A stretch of DNA of 64,000 nucleotides, taken from Desulfocarbo sp964620595. GTDB lineage: Bacteria > Desulfobacterota > Desulfarculia > Desulfarculales > Desulfarculaceae. The stretch lies in assembly GCA_964620595.1 (NCBI GenBank), contig CAZUHP010000002.1:1-64000 (forward strand), given 5' to 3'. Below the pieces are notes generated by a model that saw only the letters and a list, made by a program, of their open reading frames with translations, did not search any database and was not told the DNA's origin. This document shows positions 8,436 through 17,839 of this stretch, piece after piece (position 1 is the first letter of the stretch; each line of letters opens with the position of its first letter). The translations under genes and the position numbers were made by a program.

Positions 8436-10178
8436 CTAGATGGCCAGCCAAACCAGGGCCACCACCCCGGCCAGCCAGAAATTCAAGTCTACCAGGCCCT
8501 CGCTGATGGAGCCCGGGATGATCCAGGCCCGCGCCCAAAGGAGCTGCATGGCGGCCAGGCCCAGGACCGGCAGCAGCAGCCCCCAGGCCAGGCCCGGCGC
8601 CGCGCCCAGCAAGGGGGCCAGGAGCAGGGCGCCGCAAAGCCCCCAGGTGAGCCACCACAACAGCCGGCGGGTCTGGGCCTCGCCCAGCACGATGGGTATG
8701 GTTTCCTTGCCCACGATCAGATCGCCCTGCACGTCCAGCACGTCGAATATCCCGCAGCGCACGAACACCAGCACCAGGGTGTAGACAAAGGCCAGCGCCG
8801 CCCCGGCCGGCGAGGGCGGCCCCAGGGCCACCGCGGGCAGCACCGCCACGATGAAGGCCCAGGCCAGGCCGGCGGAAAGCGTCTTGGAACCGGGGATGTC
8901 CTTGAGCCGCTGGATGCCGATTTTCCGCTCCAGGTGGCGGGGGACCACCGGCACCGAGTACAAGAGCCCCAAGGTGCTCATGACCGCCACCAGGGCAAAG
9001 GGAATGGGACCCAGCATGGCGCACAACACCATGGCCGCCCCTGCGGCGCCCACCCCGGAGCTGATGAGGAAACGCTGGTGCTTGGCCAGAAAATGGGCCC
9101 GGTCCGGGTCGTTGTACTGGCCCGCCTCCTTGTCCAGGAACTGGTTGAGCACGTGCATGGCGTAGATATAGAAGAAGGCCACTCCCACCAGGTCCCAGTT
9201 GGGACGCAGGCCTTGCAGGAGGATGCTGGCCAGGGCCATGCCCGCCGCGCCCAGGGCCACCAGCAGTTGGCTGAGCACCATGAAGCGGAAGGCGCGCCGC
9301 AGCCAGAAGCCCAGGCCCTCCTCCCTGGCCGAGCGGATGGCGGCCAGCTCCCGCAAGAGCCGCTTGATCACCCAGTTGGGGGTGCTGGCCCCGGCGGTGA
9401 CCGCCACTGACTTCAGGCGGGCCACCTGCTGCCGGTCCAGCTCGGCCTCGCTCTCCACCAAGAACACCGGGGTGCCGGTTTCGGCCGCCACCTCGGCCAG
9501 GCGCTTGGTGTTGCCGCTGGCCCGGCCGCCCACCACCACCACCCCTTCCACTTCCTGGGCCAGGCGCCTCACCTCTTCCTGCCGGCGGTGGGTGGCCTCG
9601 CAGATGGTGTCGTGCACCTCCACCCGGCCGAAACGCGCCTCCAGGGCCCGCACCACCTCGTGGAAGGTCGCGTCGCTCTGGGTGGTCTGGGCCACCACCA
9701 CCACCTGGTCCAGGTCCGGGAGCCGGTCCACCTCCTCGGGCCGGGAGACCACGTGGCCCTGCCTGCCGGCGCGGCCCAGCAGGCCCACCACCTCGGGGTG
9801 GGCCGGGTCGCCCACTATCACCACCTGGCGCCCCTCCTTGGCCGCGTGGCGGATGATGGCCTGCACCCGCACCACCCGGGGGCAGGTGCCGTCGATCACC
9901 CGGTTGAACCCGGCCTCCTGCAAGCGGCGCTTGTCCTGGGGAGGCACCCCGTGGGCCCGGATGATGATGGTGCCGCCTTTCAGCGAGCCGGGCGCGGGCA
10001 CCTCCTCCAGCACCCGGATGCCCTTGTCCGCCAGGAGTTCCAGCACCTGGGGGTTGTGGATCAGGGGGCCGTAGGTATAGATGGGCCGTTCGGCCTCGTG
10101 GGCCGCGCCCAGGGCCAGCTCCATGGCCCGGCGCACCCCCATGCAAAAGCCCGCGGTGCGGGCCAGGCGCACCTTCAC
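8436..10178 (-). CDS. ispH: 4-hydroxy-3-methylbut-2-enyl diphosphate reductase (IspH) fused to a UbiA-type prenyltransferase domain
   Basis: One uninterrupted 580-residue frame holds two enzymes. Residues 1-280 are IspH, the last step of the MEP pathway, which makes IPP and DMAPP. The three cluster-ligating cysteines are C12 (GFCMGV), C99 (GTCPRV) and C193 (DTICEAT), with the AHGVPP, HPEVVG, TTQSD and TAGAS motifs. Residues about 300-580 are hydrophobic with some eight membrane spans and both UbiA aspartate motifs: NQFLD...D (345-357) and DVLDVQGD (479-486). UbiA enzymes attach prenyl chains to quinone, heme or lipid acceptors. The GTG start at 10178 overlaps the dusB stop by four bases (GTGA), with GGGAGG upstream, so the genes are translationally coupled. 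I infer that the reductase delivers C5 units near the membrane; the acceptor is unknown. Confidence 0.9.
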   Translation of the reverse strand: MKVRLARTAGFCMGVRRAMELALGAAHEAERPIYTYGPLIHNPQVLELLADKGIRVLEEVPAPGSLKGGTIIIRAHGVPPQDKRRLQEAGFNRVIDGTCPRVVRVQAIIRHAAKEGRQVVIVGDPAHPEVVGLLGRAGRQGHVVSRPEEVDRLPDLDQVVVVAQTTQSDATFHEVVRALEARFGRVEVHDTICEATHRRQEEVRRLAQEVEGVVVVGGRASGNTKRLAEVAAETGTPVFLVESEAELDRQQVARLKSVAVTAGASTPNWVIKRLLRELAAIRSAREEGLGFWLRRAFRFMVLSQLLVALGAAGMALASILLQGLRPNWDLVGVAFFYIYAMHVLNQFLDKEAGQYNDPDRAHFLAKHQRFLISSGVGAAGAAMVLCAMLGPIPFALVAVMSTLGLLYSVPVVPRHLERKIGIQRLKDIPGSKTLSAGLAWAFIVAVLPAVALGPPSPAGAALAFVYTLVLVFVRCGIFDVLDVQGDLIVGKETIPIVLGEAQTRRLLWWLTWGLCGALLLAPLLGAAPGLAWGLLLPVLGLAAMQLLWARAWIIPGSISEGLVDLNFWLAGVVALVWLAI

Positions 10179-11179
10179 GATACCGCCTCCCGGGCCAGGG
10201 CGGCGGTTCCGCCGCTCTCCAGGGCCTCCAAGTGGTCGAAATACCGGTCTGTAAGGCGGATGAGTTCGGCCAGGTCCCTGGCCCCGCCGGCCTGGCGGCG
10301 GTAGGCGGCGCTCCCGGGCAGGCCCTTGGAATACCACATCATGAACTGGCGGGCGAAGTGCAGGGCCTGGTTGGGGCCGCCCTGGGCCCGGGCCAGCTCC
10401 ATGTGCTGCCACAGGGCGGCGCGGCGCTCGCTCACCGCCACCCGGCGGGGCTCCCGCCCCTCCAGGCGGGCCAGGGCCCGCTCGAATATCCAGGGGTTGC
10501 CCAGGGCGGCCCGGCCGATCATCACCCCGTCGCAGCCGGTCCGGCGCAGCAGGGTCACGGCCTGGGTGCCGGTGCGCACGTCGCCGTTGCCTATGACCGG
10601 CACCGGGCACCAGGACTTGAGCCGGGCGATGGCCTCCCAGTCGGCGCTGCCGGCAAAGCCCTGCCTGGCGGTGCGGGCGTGCAGGCACACCGCCGCCACC
10701 CCGGCCTTCAGGATTCCGGGAAGGATGTCCTCCAACTCGTCCCGCTTGAAGCCCAGGCGGAGCTTGGCCGTGACCGGCGCGGTGGAACCCTCCACCACCG
10801 CAGCCACCACCTCGGCGGCCAGGGGTGGGTCTTCCAGCAGGGCCGAGCCCGCGCCCTGGCGCCGTATCTTCTTGGCCGGACAGCCCAGGTTCACGTCCAC
10901 CACGTCCACCGGCATCTCGGCCACCAGGCGGGCGGCGCGGTGCATGGTCTCCGGGTCGGCGCCGAACAATTGCAGGCCCACCGGCCGCTCCTGGGGCACC
11001 ACCCGGCACAGGTCCAGGGTGCGCCGCTGGCCCCTGACCAGGCCCGCCGCGCTGACCATTTCGGTAAAAGCCAGGGCCGCGCCGGCCCGCCGGGCCATGA
11101 GCCGGAAGGCCGGGTTGCTCACCCCGGCCATGGGCGCGGCCACGAAAGGCCCCGATAGCTGCACACTCCCTATACGCAT
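10175..11179 (-). CDS. dusB: tRNA-dihydrouridine synthase
   Basis: FMN- and NADPH-dependent reduction of uridines in the tRNA D-loop; cytosolic. The TIM-barrel signatures are present: AAPMAGVSNPAFR near the N-terminus, the catalytic cysteine C100 in NLGCPAKKI, AKLRLGF, LHARTARQGF, IGNGDV and MIGRAALGNPWIF. Its length of 334 residues is normal, and the motif set is closest to the DusB subgroup, though assignment among bacterial Dus families from sequence alone is less certain. No clear ribosome binding site precedes the ATG at 11179. It heads a probable operon dusB - ispH-ubiA - nitroreductase. Confidence 0.92.
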   Translation of the reverse strand: MRIGSVQLSGPFVAAPMAGVSNPAFRLMARRAGAALAFTEMVSAAGLVRGQRRTLDLCRVVPQERPVGLQLFGADPETMHRAARLVAEMPVDVVDVNLGCPAKKIRRQGAGSALLEDPPLAAEVVAAVVEGSTAPVTAKLRLGFKRDELEDILPGILKAGVAAVCLHARTARQGFAGSADWEAIARLKSWCPVPVIGNGDVRTGTQAVTLLRRTGCDGVMIGRAALGNPWIFERALARLEGREPRRVAVSERRAALWQHMELARAQGGPNQALHFARQFMMWYSKGLPGSAAYRRQAGGARDLAELIRLTDRYFDHLEALESGGTAALAREAVS

Positions 11180-11317
11180 GGCAGGAAGTGTACCCTAGGC
11201 CCTTGATAGTGTAAACTAATTGGCGTCCAAGCCCACTTGACACCGCTTCCTCGCCTGCACCATGCTTTAATAAGTAGCTGGGGGCCGCCAGCGTGCCTCA
11301 GCGAGGAGAGCAGCATC

Positions 11318-12259
11318 TTGAGCGGCAAGAGAACTTCGGATCGGGCCGTGTTCGGCCCGGTACCCAGCCGCAGGTTGGGCCTCAGCTTGGGGGTGGACCT
11401 CCTGCGGCCCAAGACCTGCACCCTGGACTGCCTGTACTGCGAGCTGGGGCCCACCACCCGCCGCACCACCCAGCGGGGCCGCTACCGGGACGCCCGGGAG
11501 GTGCTGGCCGAGGTGGAGGCCCGCCTGGCCGAGCTGGACTACTCCCCGGACTTCATCACCCTGGCCGGTTCGGGGGAGCCCACCTTGCACCAGGACCTGG
11601 GCATGGTGCTGCGGGAGCTGAAGCGCCTGAGCCCGGCCCGCATAGCGGTGCTCACCAACGGCACCCTGTGCAGCGACCCTGCGGTACGCGCTGATTTGGC
11701 CGCAGCCGAGGTGGTGGTGCCCAGCCTGGACGCGGCCAGCCAGGCGGTGTTCCAGCGGGTGAACCGCCCTGCGCCGGGCCTGGACATAGAGGAGATCATC
11801 GAGGGCCTGGTGCGCCTGCGCCAGGAGATGAGCGGCGAATTGTGGCTGGAGGTGCTCCTGGTCAAGGGGATCAACGACAGCCCGGAGGCGATACAGGACA
11901 TAGTGCGGGCGGTGGAGCGCATCCAGCCCCAGCGGGTGCAGCTCAACACCGTGGTCCGGCCGCCGGCGGCGCCGGGGGTCGAGGCCGTGGGGCACGCCCG
12001 CCTGACCGAGATAGCCGGGCGGTTCCCGGTGCCCGCCGAGGTCATCTCGCCGCCCCAGGGCAGGGCACAGGGCGACCGGGGGGCCAGGGAGCGGCAGGTG
12101 GTGGAGATGACCCGGCGCCGGCCCCTCACCCTGGAAGACGTGGCCGCGGCCTTTGGGGTGGAGGCAGGGGAGGCCCGGCAGATGCTGGCCGGGCTGATCG
12201 GAGAGGGGAAGGTCCGCGAGGAACGTTTCGGCGACAAGGTGTTTTACCGCGGCTTGTAG
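11318..12259 (+). CDS. Radical SAM protein (COG0731 type) with C-terminal winged-helix extension
   Basis: A 313-residue radical SAM enzyme. The opening FGPVPSRRLGLSLGVDL and the CxxxCxxC cluster motif (C34, C38, C41) are characteristic of the COG0731 family, which is related to wyosine-type tRNA modification enzymes but of unknown function in bacteria. GSGEPTLH and LTNGTL are further conserved core motifs. The last 60 residues (LTLEDVAAAFG...) look like a winged-helix domain, an addition often seen in this family. A TTG start at 11318 is chosen because GAGGAG lies nine bases upstream and the protein then begins just before the family motif; the first in-frame ATG-type start at 11237 would add unconserved residues. 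Confidence 0.85.
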   Translation: MSGKRTSDRAVFGPVPSRRLGLSLGVDLLRPKTCTLDCLYCELGPTTRRTTQRGRYRDAREVLAEVEARLAELDYSPDFITLAGSGEPTLHQDLGMVLRELKRLSPARIAVLTNGTLCSDPAVRADLAAAEVVVPSLDAASQAVFQRVNRPAPGLDIEEIIEGLVRLRQEMSGELWLEVLLVKGINDSPEAIQDIVRAVERIQPQRVQLNTVVRPPAAPGVEAVGHARLTEIAGRFPVPAEVISPPQGRAQGDRGARERQVVEMTRRRPLTLEDVAAAFGVEAGEARQMLAGLIGEGKVREERFGDKVFYRGL

Positions 12260-12352
12260 CGGCATGCGCCCTTTGGGGCGGCCGGCGGCTTCCGGCCGGG
12301 AGGAGGGCGCTTCAGCCTGGGGGCTGGATTTTTCATCACGGTAGGGAGGGTC

Positions 12353-15300
12353 ATGGCCAACACGGCGGAGAGCGACTTCAGGGAAACCAAGGCAGGTCTC
12401 TACCTGGGCCTGGACGTGGGCTCGGTTAGCGTGGACAGCGTGGTGTTGGATGCCGGGGGCGATATCCTGTGGGCCGAGTACACCCGCACCAAGGGTCGCC
12501 CCCTGGCGGTCACCGCCCAGGTGCTGGAGGACATCTTCAGCCGCTACGGGCGGGAGAGCTTCCAGGGCTGCGCCCTGACCGGCGCCGGCGCGCCCGCCCT
12601 GGCCCCGCTCTTGAACGGGCTGGTGGTGAACGAGATCATCGCCCAGAGCCGGGGGGTGGGGGAGCTGCACCCCGAGACGCGCACCATCATCGACATGGGG
12701 GGCGAGGACGCCAAGCTGATCCTGGTCTCGCCCGATGGCGACAAGGGCCTCAAGATCGAGGACTTCGCCATGAACACCATGTGCGCGGCGGGCACCGGCT
12801 CCTTCCTGGACCAGCAGGCCCACCGCCTGCAACTCACCATCGAGGAGTTCAGCCGGATCGCGCTCAAGAGCCAGAACCCGCCCCGCCTGGCCGGCCGCTG
12901 CTCGGTGTTCGCCAAGACCGACATGATCCACCTGCAGCAGGACGCCACCCCGGACTACGACATCGTGGCGGGCCTGTGCTTTGCCATGGCCCGCAACCTC
13001 AAGTCCAACATCGCCAAGGGCAAGACCGTGGTGCCGCCGGTGTGCTTCACCGGTGGGGTGGCCGCCAACCAGGGGGTGCACCGGGCGCTCAAGGAGGTGA
13101 TGCAGCTCGAGGACCACCAGTTGATCGTGCCCCAGCACTTCGGCTGCATGGGCGCCTTGGGCGCGGCGCTCGCCGCCCGGGACCAGGGCTGGCGCCAGCC
13201 CATCGCCGAGCTGGATGCCCTGCACCGGCGCGCCGCCGAAACCGGCCGGGACACCAAGCGCCTGCCCCGGCTGCGCTGGGGCGCGCACCACCGGGAGGAC
13301 CTGCAAAAGATAGAGGTGCCCGAGGGACCCCTCACCGGCTACCTGGGCGTGGACGTGGGCAGCATCTCCACCAACGTGGTGGTCATCGACGAAAAGGGCC
13401 GGCTGCTCAGCAAGCAGTACCTCATGACCGCGGGCCGGCCCCTGGAGGCGGTGAAGGAGGGCCTGCGGCGGGTGGGCCGGGAGATCGGGGAGCGGGTGAC
13501 CATCCTGGGCGCTGGCACCACCGGCAGCGGGCGCTACCTCACCGCCGACTTCATCGGCGCGGACATCGTGCGCAACGAGATCACCGCCCAGGCCACCGCG
13601 GCCGCGGCCATCGACCCGGAGGTGGACACCATCTTCGAGATCGGCGGCCAGGACTCCAAGTACATCTCCCTCAAGGACGGCGCCATCGTGGACTTCATGA
13701 TGAACAAGGTGTGCGCCGCGGGCACCGGCTCCTTCCTGGAGGAGCAGGCCGAGAAGCTGGGCATCCAGATCAAGGGTGAGTTCGGGGACCGGGCGCTCAG
13801 GGCCGAAAAGCCGGTGCGCATGGGCGAGCGCTGCACCGTGTTCATGGAGTCGGATTTGGTGTCCCACCAGGCCGCGGGCGAGGACATCGACGACCTGGTG
13901 GCCGGGCTCAGCTACTCCATCGTGTACAACTACCTGAACAAGGTGGTGGAGAACCGGCCCATCGGCAAGAAGATCTTCTACCAGGGCGCCACCGCGGCCA
14001 ACCGCGGCATCGTGGCCGCCTTCGAGGCGGTGGTGGGCCGGCCCATCACCGTGCCGCCCCACCACGACGTGACCGGCGCCATCGGCGCGGCGCTTCTGGC
14101 CATGCGCGAGCGCACCTGGCAGAAGTCGCGCTTCAAGGGCTTCAGCGTCTCGGAGACCGGCTATTCCATCTCCACCTTCGAGTGCCAGGGCTGCCCCAAC
14201 ACCTGCACCATCCGCAAGGTCAAGGTGGAGGGCGAGAAAAGACCCCTGTTCTATGGCTCACGCTGCGAGAAGTACGACGTGGCCAAGGACCAGGACGCGG
14301 CCCGGCGGGAGATGCCCGACCTGTTCGCCGAACGGGAGGAGATGCTCACCTCCTATATCGCGCCGGTGGCCGCGGGCAAGAAACGGGGCGTGGTCGGCAT
14401 TCCCCGCACCATGTTCTTCCGCGAGCTGCTTCCCTTCTTCAGCGTGTTCTGCCAGCGCTTGGGCTACGAGGTGGTGGTCAGCGGGGTGACCAACAAGAAG
14501 CTCATCCACCAGGGGGTGGAGGCGGTGGTCAACGAACCCTGCTTCCCCATCAAGGTGGCCCACGGCCACCTCAAGGAGCTGATGGACCAGGGCGTGCAGC
14601 GGATCTTCCTGCCCCACCTGGTGAACATGGACGCGCCCGGCCATGAGCTGGGCTACGGCCAGGTATGCCCCTATGCCCAGACCCTGGCCTACACCGCGCC
14701 CGCGGCCCTGGATTTCGCCTCCGCGGGGGTGGAGCTGGTCACCGCGCCGGTGCACCTGGGCTGGGGCGAGCGGGTACTGAAAAAGGACCTGCGCGAGCTG
14801 GCTCGCCGCCTGGGGGCCAAGCCCTGGGAGGTGGGGCCGGCCCTGAGCGCGGCCCTGGCCGCCCAGGCCGATTTCCAGCGGCGGGTGTTGGCCCGCGGCC
14901 GCGAGGTGCTGGAGTCCATGGGGGCGGAAGACCTGGCCATGGTGGTGATCAGCCGGCCCTACAACGGGGCCGACCCGGGCATCAACCTGGGGCTGCCCCA
15001 GAAGATGCGTAACCTGGGGGTGTGGTCCATACCCATGGATTTCCTGGACCTGGAGGCCGAGATGGGCCAGGAGGACCTGGCCGAGATGTATTGGCGCTAT
15101 GGCCAGAAGATATTGGCCGCCGCCCGCATCGTGCGCCGCTCCCCCCGGCTGTACGGGGTGTACATCACCAATTTCGGCTGCGGCCCGGACAGCTTCATCG
15201 GCCACTTCTTCCGGGAGATCATGGAGGGCAAGCCCTTCCTGGAGATAGAGATAGACGAGCACTCGGCCGACGTGGGCGCCATCACCCGGCTGGAGGCCTT

Positions 15301-16567
15301 CCTGGATTCCCTGAAGAACGCCCCCCCGCGGGAGCCGGTTGCCTCCCCGGTGCGGCGGCGCAACCTCAAGGCCAAGGGGCGGGTCATCTACCTGCCCAAC
15401 ATGACCGACCATGCCTACCCCGTGGCCGCGGCCTTCCGGGCCTGCGGGGTGGAGGCCGAGGTCTTGCCCGAGAGCGACGCCCGCACCCTGGAGCTGGGCC
15501 GGCGCTACACCTCGGGCAAGGAGTGCTACCCCTGTACCCTGACCACCGGCGACATGCTCAAGTGCCTGACCGACAACGGCGCCGATCCGGACCGGGCCGC
15601 CTTCTTCATGCCCTCGGGCACCGGCCCCTGCCGTTTTGGCCAGTACCACCGGTTCCACCGCCTGGTGCTGGACCAGATGGGCTACAAGGAGGTGCCCATC
15701 TACTCGCCGGACCAGTCTGCGGTGTTCTACGAGGAGTTGGGCCTGGTGGGCGGCAGTGACTTCGTGCGCCTGGGCTGGCAGGGTTGCGTGGCGGTGGACC
15801 TACTGCAAAAGGCCCTGCACGAGACCCGGCCCTATGAGGCCCACCAGGGCGATACCGACCAGGTGTACCAGAAGCACCTGGAGGCGGTCTGCCAGGTCAT
15901 CGAAAGGCGCGGCGACCTGTTGGCCGCCATGCACGAGGCCCGGCGCGACTTCGCCGCAGTGCCTCGCACCAACGGCCGCCGCCGGCCCCTGGTGGGGGTG
16001 GTGGGCGAGATATACACCCGGCTCAACCGCTTTGCCAACGAGGACGTGGTACGTTCCATAGAGGAGTTGGGCGGCGAGGCCTGGATGGCGGGCTTCTGCG
16101 AGTGGGTGCTCTACACCAACCACACCTCGGCCCAGTACGCCAGGCTGATGCGCGACTTCGGGGCGCTGAAGAACCTTTGGATCGAGAACTACTTCCAGAC
16201 CAAGGACGAGCACCACCTGGGCCGGCCCTGGCGCGGTTTCCTGCGCACCCTGGCCGAGCCCAAGACCGCCCGCATCCTGGAGATGGCCCACCCCTACCTG
16301 CACCCCAGCTTTGAGGGCGAGGCCATTTTGAGCGTGGGCAAGTCGCGGGACATGATGCTGCGCGGCGCAGCCGGGGTGGTGAACGTGATCCCCTTCACCT
16401 GCATGCCGGGCAACATCGTGAACGCGCTCATGAAGCGTTTCCGCGAAGACCACGGCAACCTGCCCTATCTGCACCTGGCCATGGACGGTCAGGAGCAGAG
16501 CGGCACCCGCACCCGGCTGGAGGCCTTCATGCACCAGGTCTCCCAGCACCAGTCTTCCCGGAGATAG
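12353..16567 (+). CDS. Large acyl-CoA dehydratase activase-like protein (two ATPase domains plus DUF2229 and HgdB-like regions)
   Basis: A 1404-residue protein of the BadF/BadG/BcrA/BcrD (HgdC) class. Two ASKHA ATPase domains follow each other (residues about 15-300 and 325-600), each with a CAAGTGSFL motif that in HgdC holds the bridging [4Fe-4S] cluster between two monomers. A four-cysteine patch follows (ECQGCPNTC, near 609). A DUF2229 region begins near 680 (GIPRTMFF, NEPCFPIK), and an HgdB-like part near 1050 has GKECYPC and SGTGPCRFGQ. Activases use ATP to push a low-potential electron into 2-hydroxyacyl-CoA dehydratases or benzoyl-CoA reductase. Here donor and partner-like modules are in one chain and no separate dehydratase subunits lie nearby, so the true substrate is unknown. 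Start: GGGAGGG precedes the ATG. Confidence 0.9.
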   Translation: MANTAESDFRETKAGLYLGLDVGSVSVDSVVLDAGGDILWAEYTRTKGRPLAVTAQVLEDIFSRYGRESFQGCALTGAGAPALAPLLNGLVVNEIIAQSRGVGELHPETRTIIDMGGEDAKLILVSPDGDKGLKIEDFAMNTMCAAGTGSFLDQQAHRLQLTIEEFSRIALKSQNPPRLAGRCSVFAKTDMIHLQQDATPDYDIVAGLCFAMARNLKSNIAKGKTVVPPVCFTGGVAANQGVHRALKEVMQLEDHQLIVPQHFGCMGALGAALAARDQGWRQPIAELDALHRRAAETGRDTKRLPRLRWGAHHREDLQKIEVPEGPLTGYLGVDVGSISTNVVVIDEKGRLLSKQYLMTAGRPLEAVKEGLRRVGREIGERVTILGAGTTGSGRYLTADFIGADIVRNEITAQATAAAAIDPEVDTIFEIGGQDSKYISLKDGAIVDFMMNKVCAAGTGSFLEEQAEKLGIQIKGEFGDRALRAEKPVRMGERCTVFMESDLVSHQAAGEDIDDLVAGLSYSIVYNYLNKVVENRPIGKKIFYQGATAANRGIVAAFEAVVGRPITVPPHHDVTGAIGAALLAMRERTWQKSRFKGFSVSETGYSISTFECQGCPNTCTIRKVKVEGEKRPLFYGSRCEKYDVAKDQDAARREMPDLFAEREEMLTSYIAPVAAGKKRGVVGIPRTMFFRELLPFFSVFCQRLGYEVVVSGVTNKKLIHQGVEAVVNEPCFPIKVAHGHLKELMDQGVQRIFLPHLVNMDAPGHELGYGQVCPYAQTLAYTAPAALDFASAGVELVTAPVHLGWGERVLKKDLRELARRLGAKPWEVGPALSAALAAQADFQRRVLARGREVLESMGAEDLAMVVISRPYNGADPGINLGLPQKMRNLGVWSIPMDFLDLEAEMGQEDLAEMYWRYGQKILAAARIVRRSPRLYGVYITNFGCGPDSFIGHFFREIMEGKPFLEIEIDEHSADVGAITRLEAFLDSLKNAPPREPVASPVRRRNLKAKGRVIYLPNMTDHAYPVAAAFRACGVEAEVLPESDARTLELGRRYTSGKECYPCTLTTGDMLKCLTDNGADPDRAAFFMPSGTGPCRFGQYHRFHRLVLDQMGYKEVPIYSPDQSAVFYEELGLVGGSDFVRLGWQGCVAVDLLQKALHETRPYEAHQGDTDQVYQKHLEAVCQVIERRGDLLAAMHEARRDFAAVPRTNGRRRPLVGVVGEIYTRLNRFANEDVVRSIEELGGEAWMAGFCEWVLYTNHTSAQYARLMRDFGALKNLWIENYFQTKDEHHLGRPWRGFLRTLAEPKTARILEMAHPYLHPSFEGEAILSVGKSRDMMLRGAAGVVNVIPFTCMPGNIVNALMKRFREDHGNLPYLHLAMDGQEQSGTRTRLEAFMHQVSQHQSSRR

Positions 16568-16582
16568 CTCCGCCCCAAAAGG

Positions 16583-16609
16583 AAAGGGGCCCCCTGGCGG
16601 GGCCCCTTC
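16583..16609. terminator. Bidirectional terminator between convergent genes
   Basis: The stem AAGGGGCCCC with its complement GGGGCCCCTT is followed by T-rich sequence on the plus strand and by TCCTTTT on the minus strand. It sits between the activase stop (16567) and the stop of the convergent secreted protein (16628). Confidence 0.8.
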
Positions 16610-16627
16610 TTAGTGCGGGGAGGGGGG

Positions 16628-17839
16628 CTAGAACAGCCGGCCCATCACGCTCCAGCCGCTGCCGTCCTCGCCGTTCGATTCCCAGACCACCACGAAGCCG
16701 CCGGAACGCTTGGCCACCCGGGCGCGCTGCTGGTCCTGGCTGGCGTAGGAGAGCCGGGTCTCGCCGCCGGAGCGGCCGCCGGATGAGTCGCAGCGCTGCA
16801 CCAGCACGTCGTGGTTGCCCCCGGAGTCGGCTGTCCAGACCGCGGCAAAGCCGCCGCCGTCCAGGCCGGCCACGCTGGAATGGCTGCGGTCCCAGGGGGC
16901 GGAGCCGTTCACGGTTATGTCGCCGCCAATGGCATTGCAGTCGAAATCGAAGATGCGGGCCTTGAGGCTGGTCTTCTTCTCGCGGTCCACGTCGGTCCAC
17001 AAGACCACGAAACGGTTGTCTGTGAGCTTGGCGGCCGAGGGGTACCACTGGATGTTCAAGGTGTCCGAGGAGGCGATGAAGCTGGCCACCTGGCTGTTGG
17101 AGGAGTTGAACTTGTGGCCCACCACGTCCCAGCCGGTGATGCCCCAATTAACCCGGTCGTAGACGATGATGTATTCCTCGTTGGCCAGGCCCACCACGCA
17201 GGAGTTGGACTGGGAGTCGGCGGTGGAGTTCACCAGCAGCTCGTTGCTCTTCTCCTCGCCCTTGGAGCTGTAGCGCCGGGCGTAGATGCGGCCGCTGCGG
17301 GCGCCGCTGGCCGGGGCCTTGGTCCAGGACACCACGAAGTCGCCGGAGGACAGCGCGCCCACCGCGGGCAGGTATTCGTAGTCCGTGGTGGCGCCGGGCC
17401 AGAACACCCCGCTCACCGGGTTGCCGCTTGCGTCGAACACCTGGGCGTTTATGTCGTAGAGGTTGGTGGCGTCGATGTACACGTCCCACACCACCACGAA
17501 GTTGCCGTCGGCCAGGCCGGCCACGGCCACGGCCTGGGAGTTGCCCACCTCGGCCACCTCTATCTCGGCGCGCTGCGGGGTGCCGCTGGCGTTGTATATC
17601 TGGGCCTTTATCTGTACCCCGCTGCTGCGGTCGATCCAGGCCACCACGAAGCCCCCGCTGGCCAAAGTGGCCACATCGGGCCGCCGCTGGTCCCCGCTGG
17701 TGATGGTGGGCAGGCTGCCGTCAAAGGCACCGGCCGCCGCCGGGCTCAGAATCATCCCCACCAGGACCAGCAGGAGGGCGGGCAACAACCAGGCGGCCGA
17801 CGGCCGCCGAAAACCGGGATGCTTGGGTCGCAAAGTCAT
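16628..17839 (-). CDS. Secreted seven-repeat protein, probable beta-propeller
   Basis: A 403-residue exported protein of unknown function. It begins with a positively charged N-terminus, a hydrophobic stretch and an AAAGA-type cleavage site near residue 38. The mature part is seven tandem repeats of about 50 residues. Each centres on V..L..GGFVVVW, followed by a variable loop and an (I/V).A..(F/Y)(D/N).SG strand. Starts of the seven cores fall near residues 55, 103, 158, 213, 265, 319 and 370. Seven copies and their beta pattern suggest a seven-bladed propeller; related repeats occur in large bacterial surface and RTX-type proteins. No calcium-binding nonapeptides, anchor or enzymatic motif is seen, so it may be a free binding protein. 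CAGGAG lies seven bases before the ATG at 17839. Confidence 0.8.
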   Translation of the reverse strand: MTLRPKHPGFRRPSAAWLLPALLLVLVGMILSPAAAGAFDGSLPTITSGDQRRPDVATLASGGFVVAWIDRSSGVQIKAQIYNASGTPQRAEIEVAEVGNSQAVAVAGLADGNFVVVWDVYIDATNLYDINAQVFDASGNPVSGVFWPGATTDYEYLPAVGALSSGDFVVSWTKAPASGARSGRIYARRYSSKGEEKSNELLVNSTADSQSNSCVVGLANEEYIIVYDRVNWGITGWDVVGHKFNSSNSQVASFIASSDTLNIQWYPSAAKLTDNRFVVLWTDVDREKKTSLKARIFDFDCNAIGGDITVNGSAPWDRSHSSVAGLDGGGFAAVWTADSGGNHDVLVQRCDSSGGRSGGETRLSYASQDQQRARVAKRSGGFVVVWESNGEDGSGWSVMGRLF

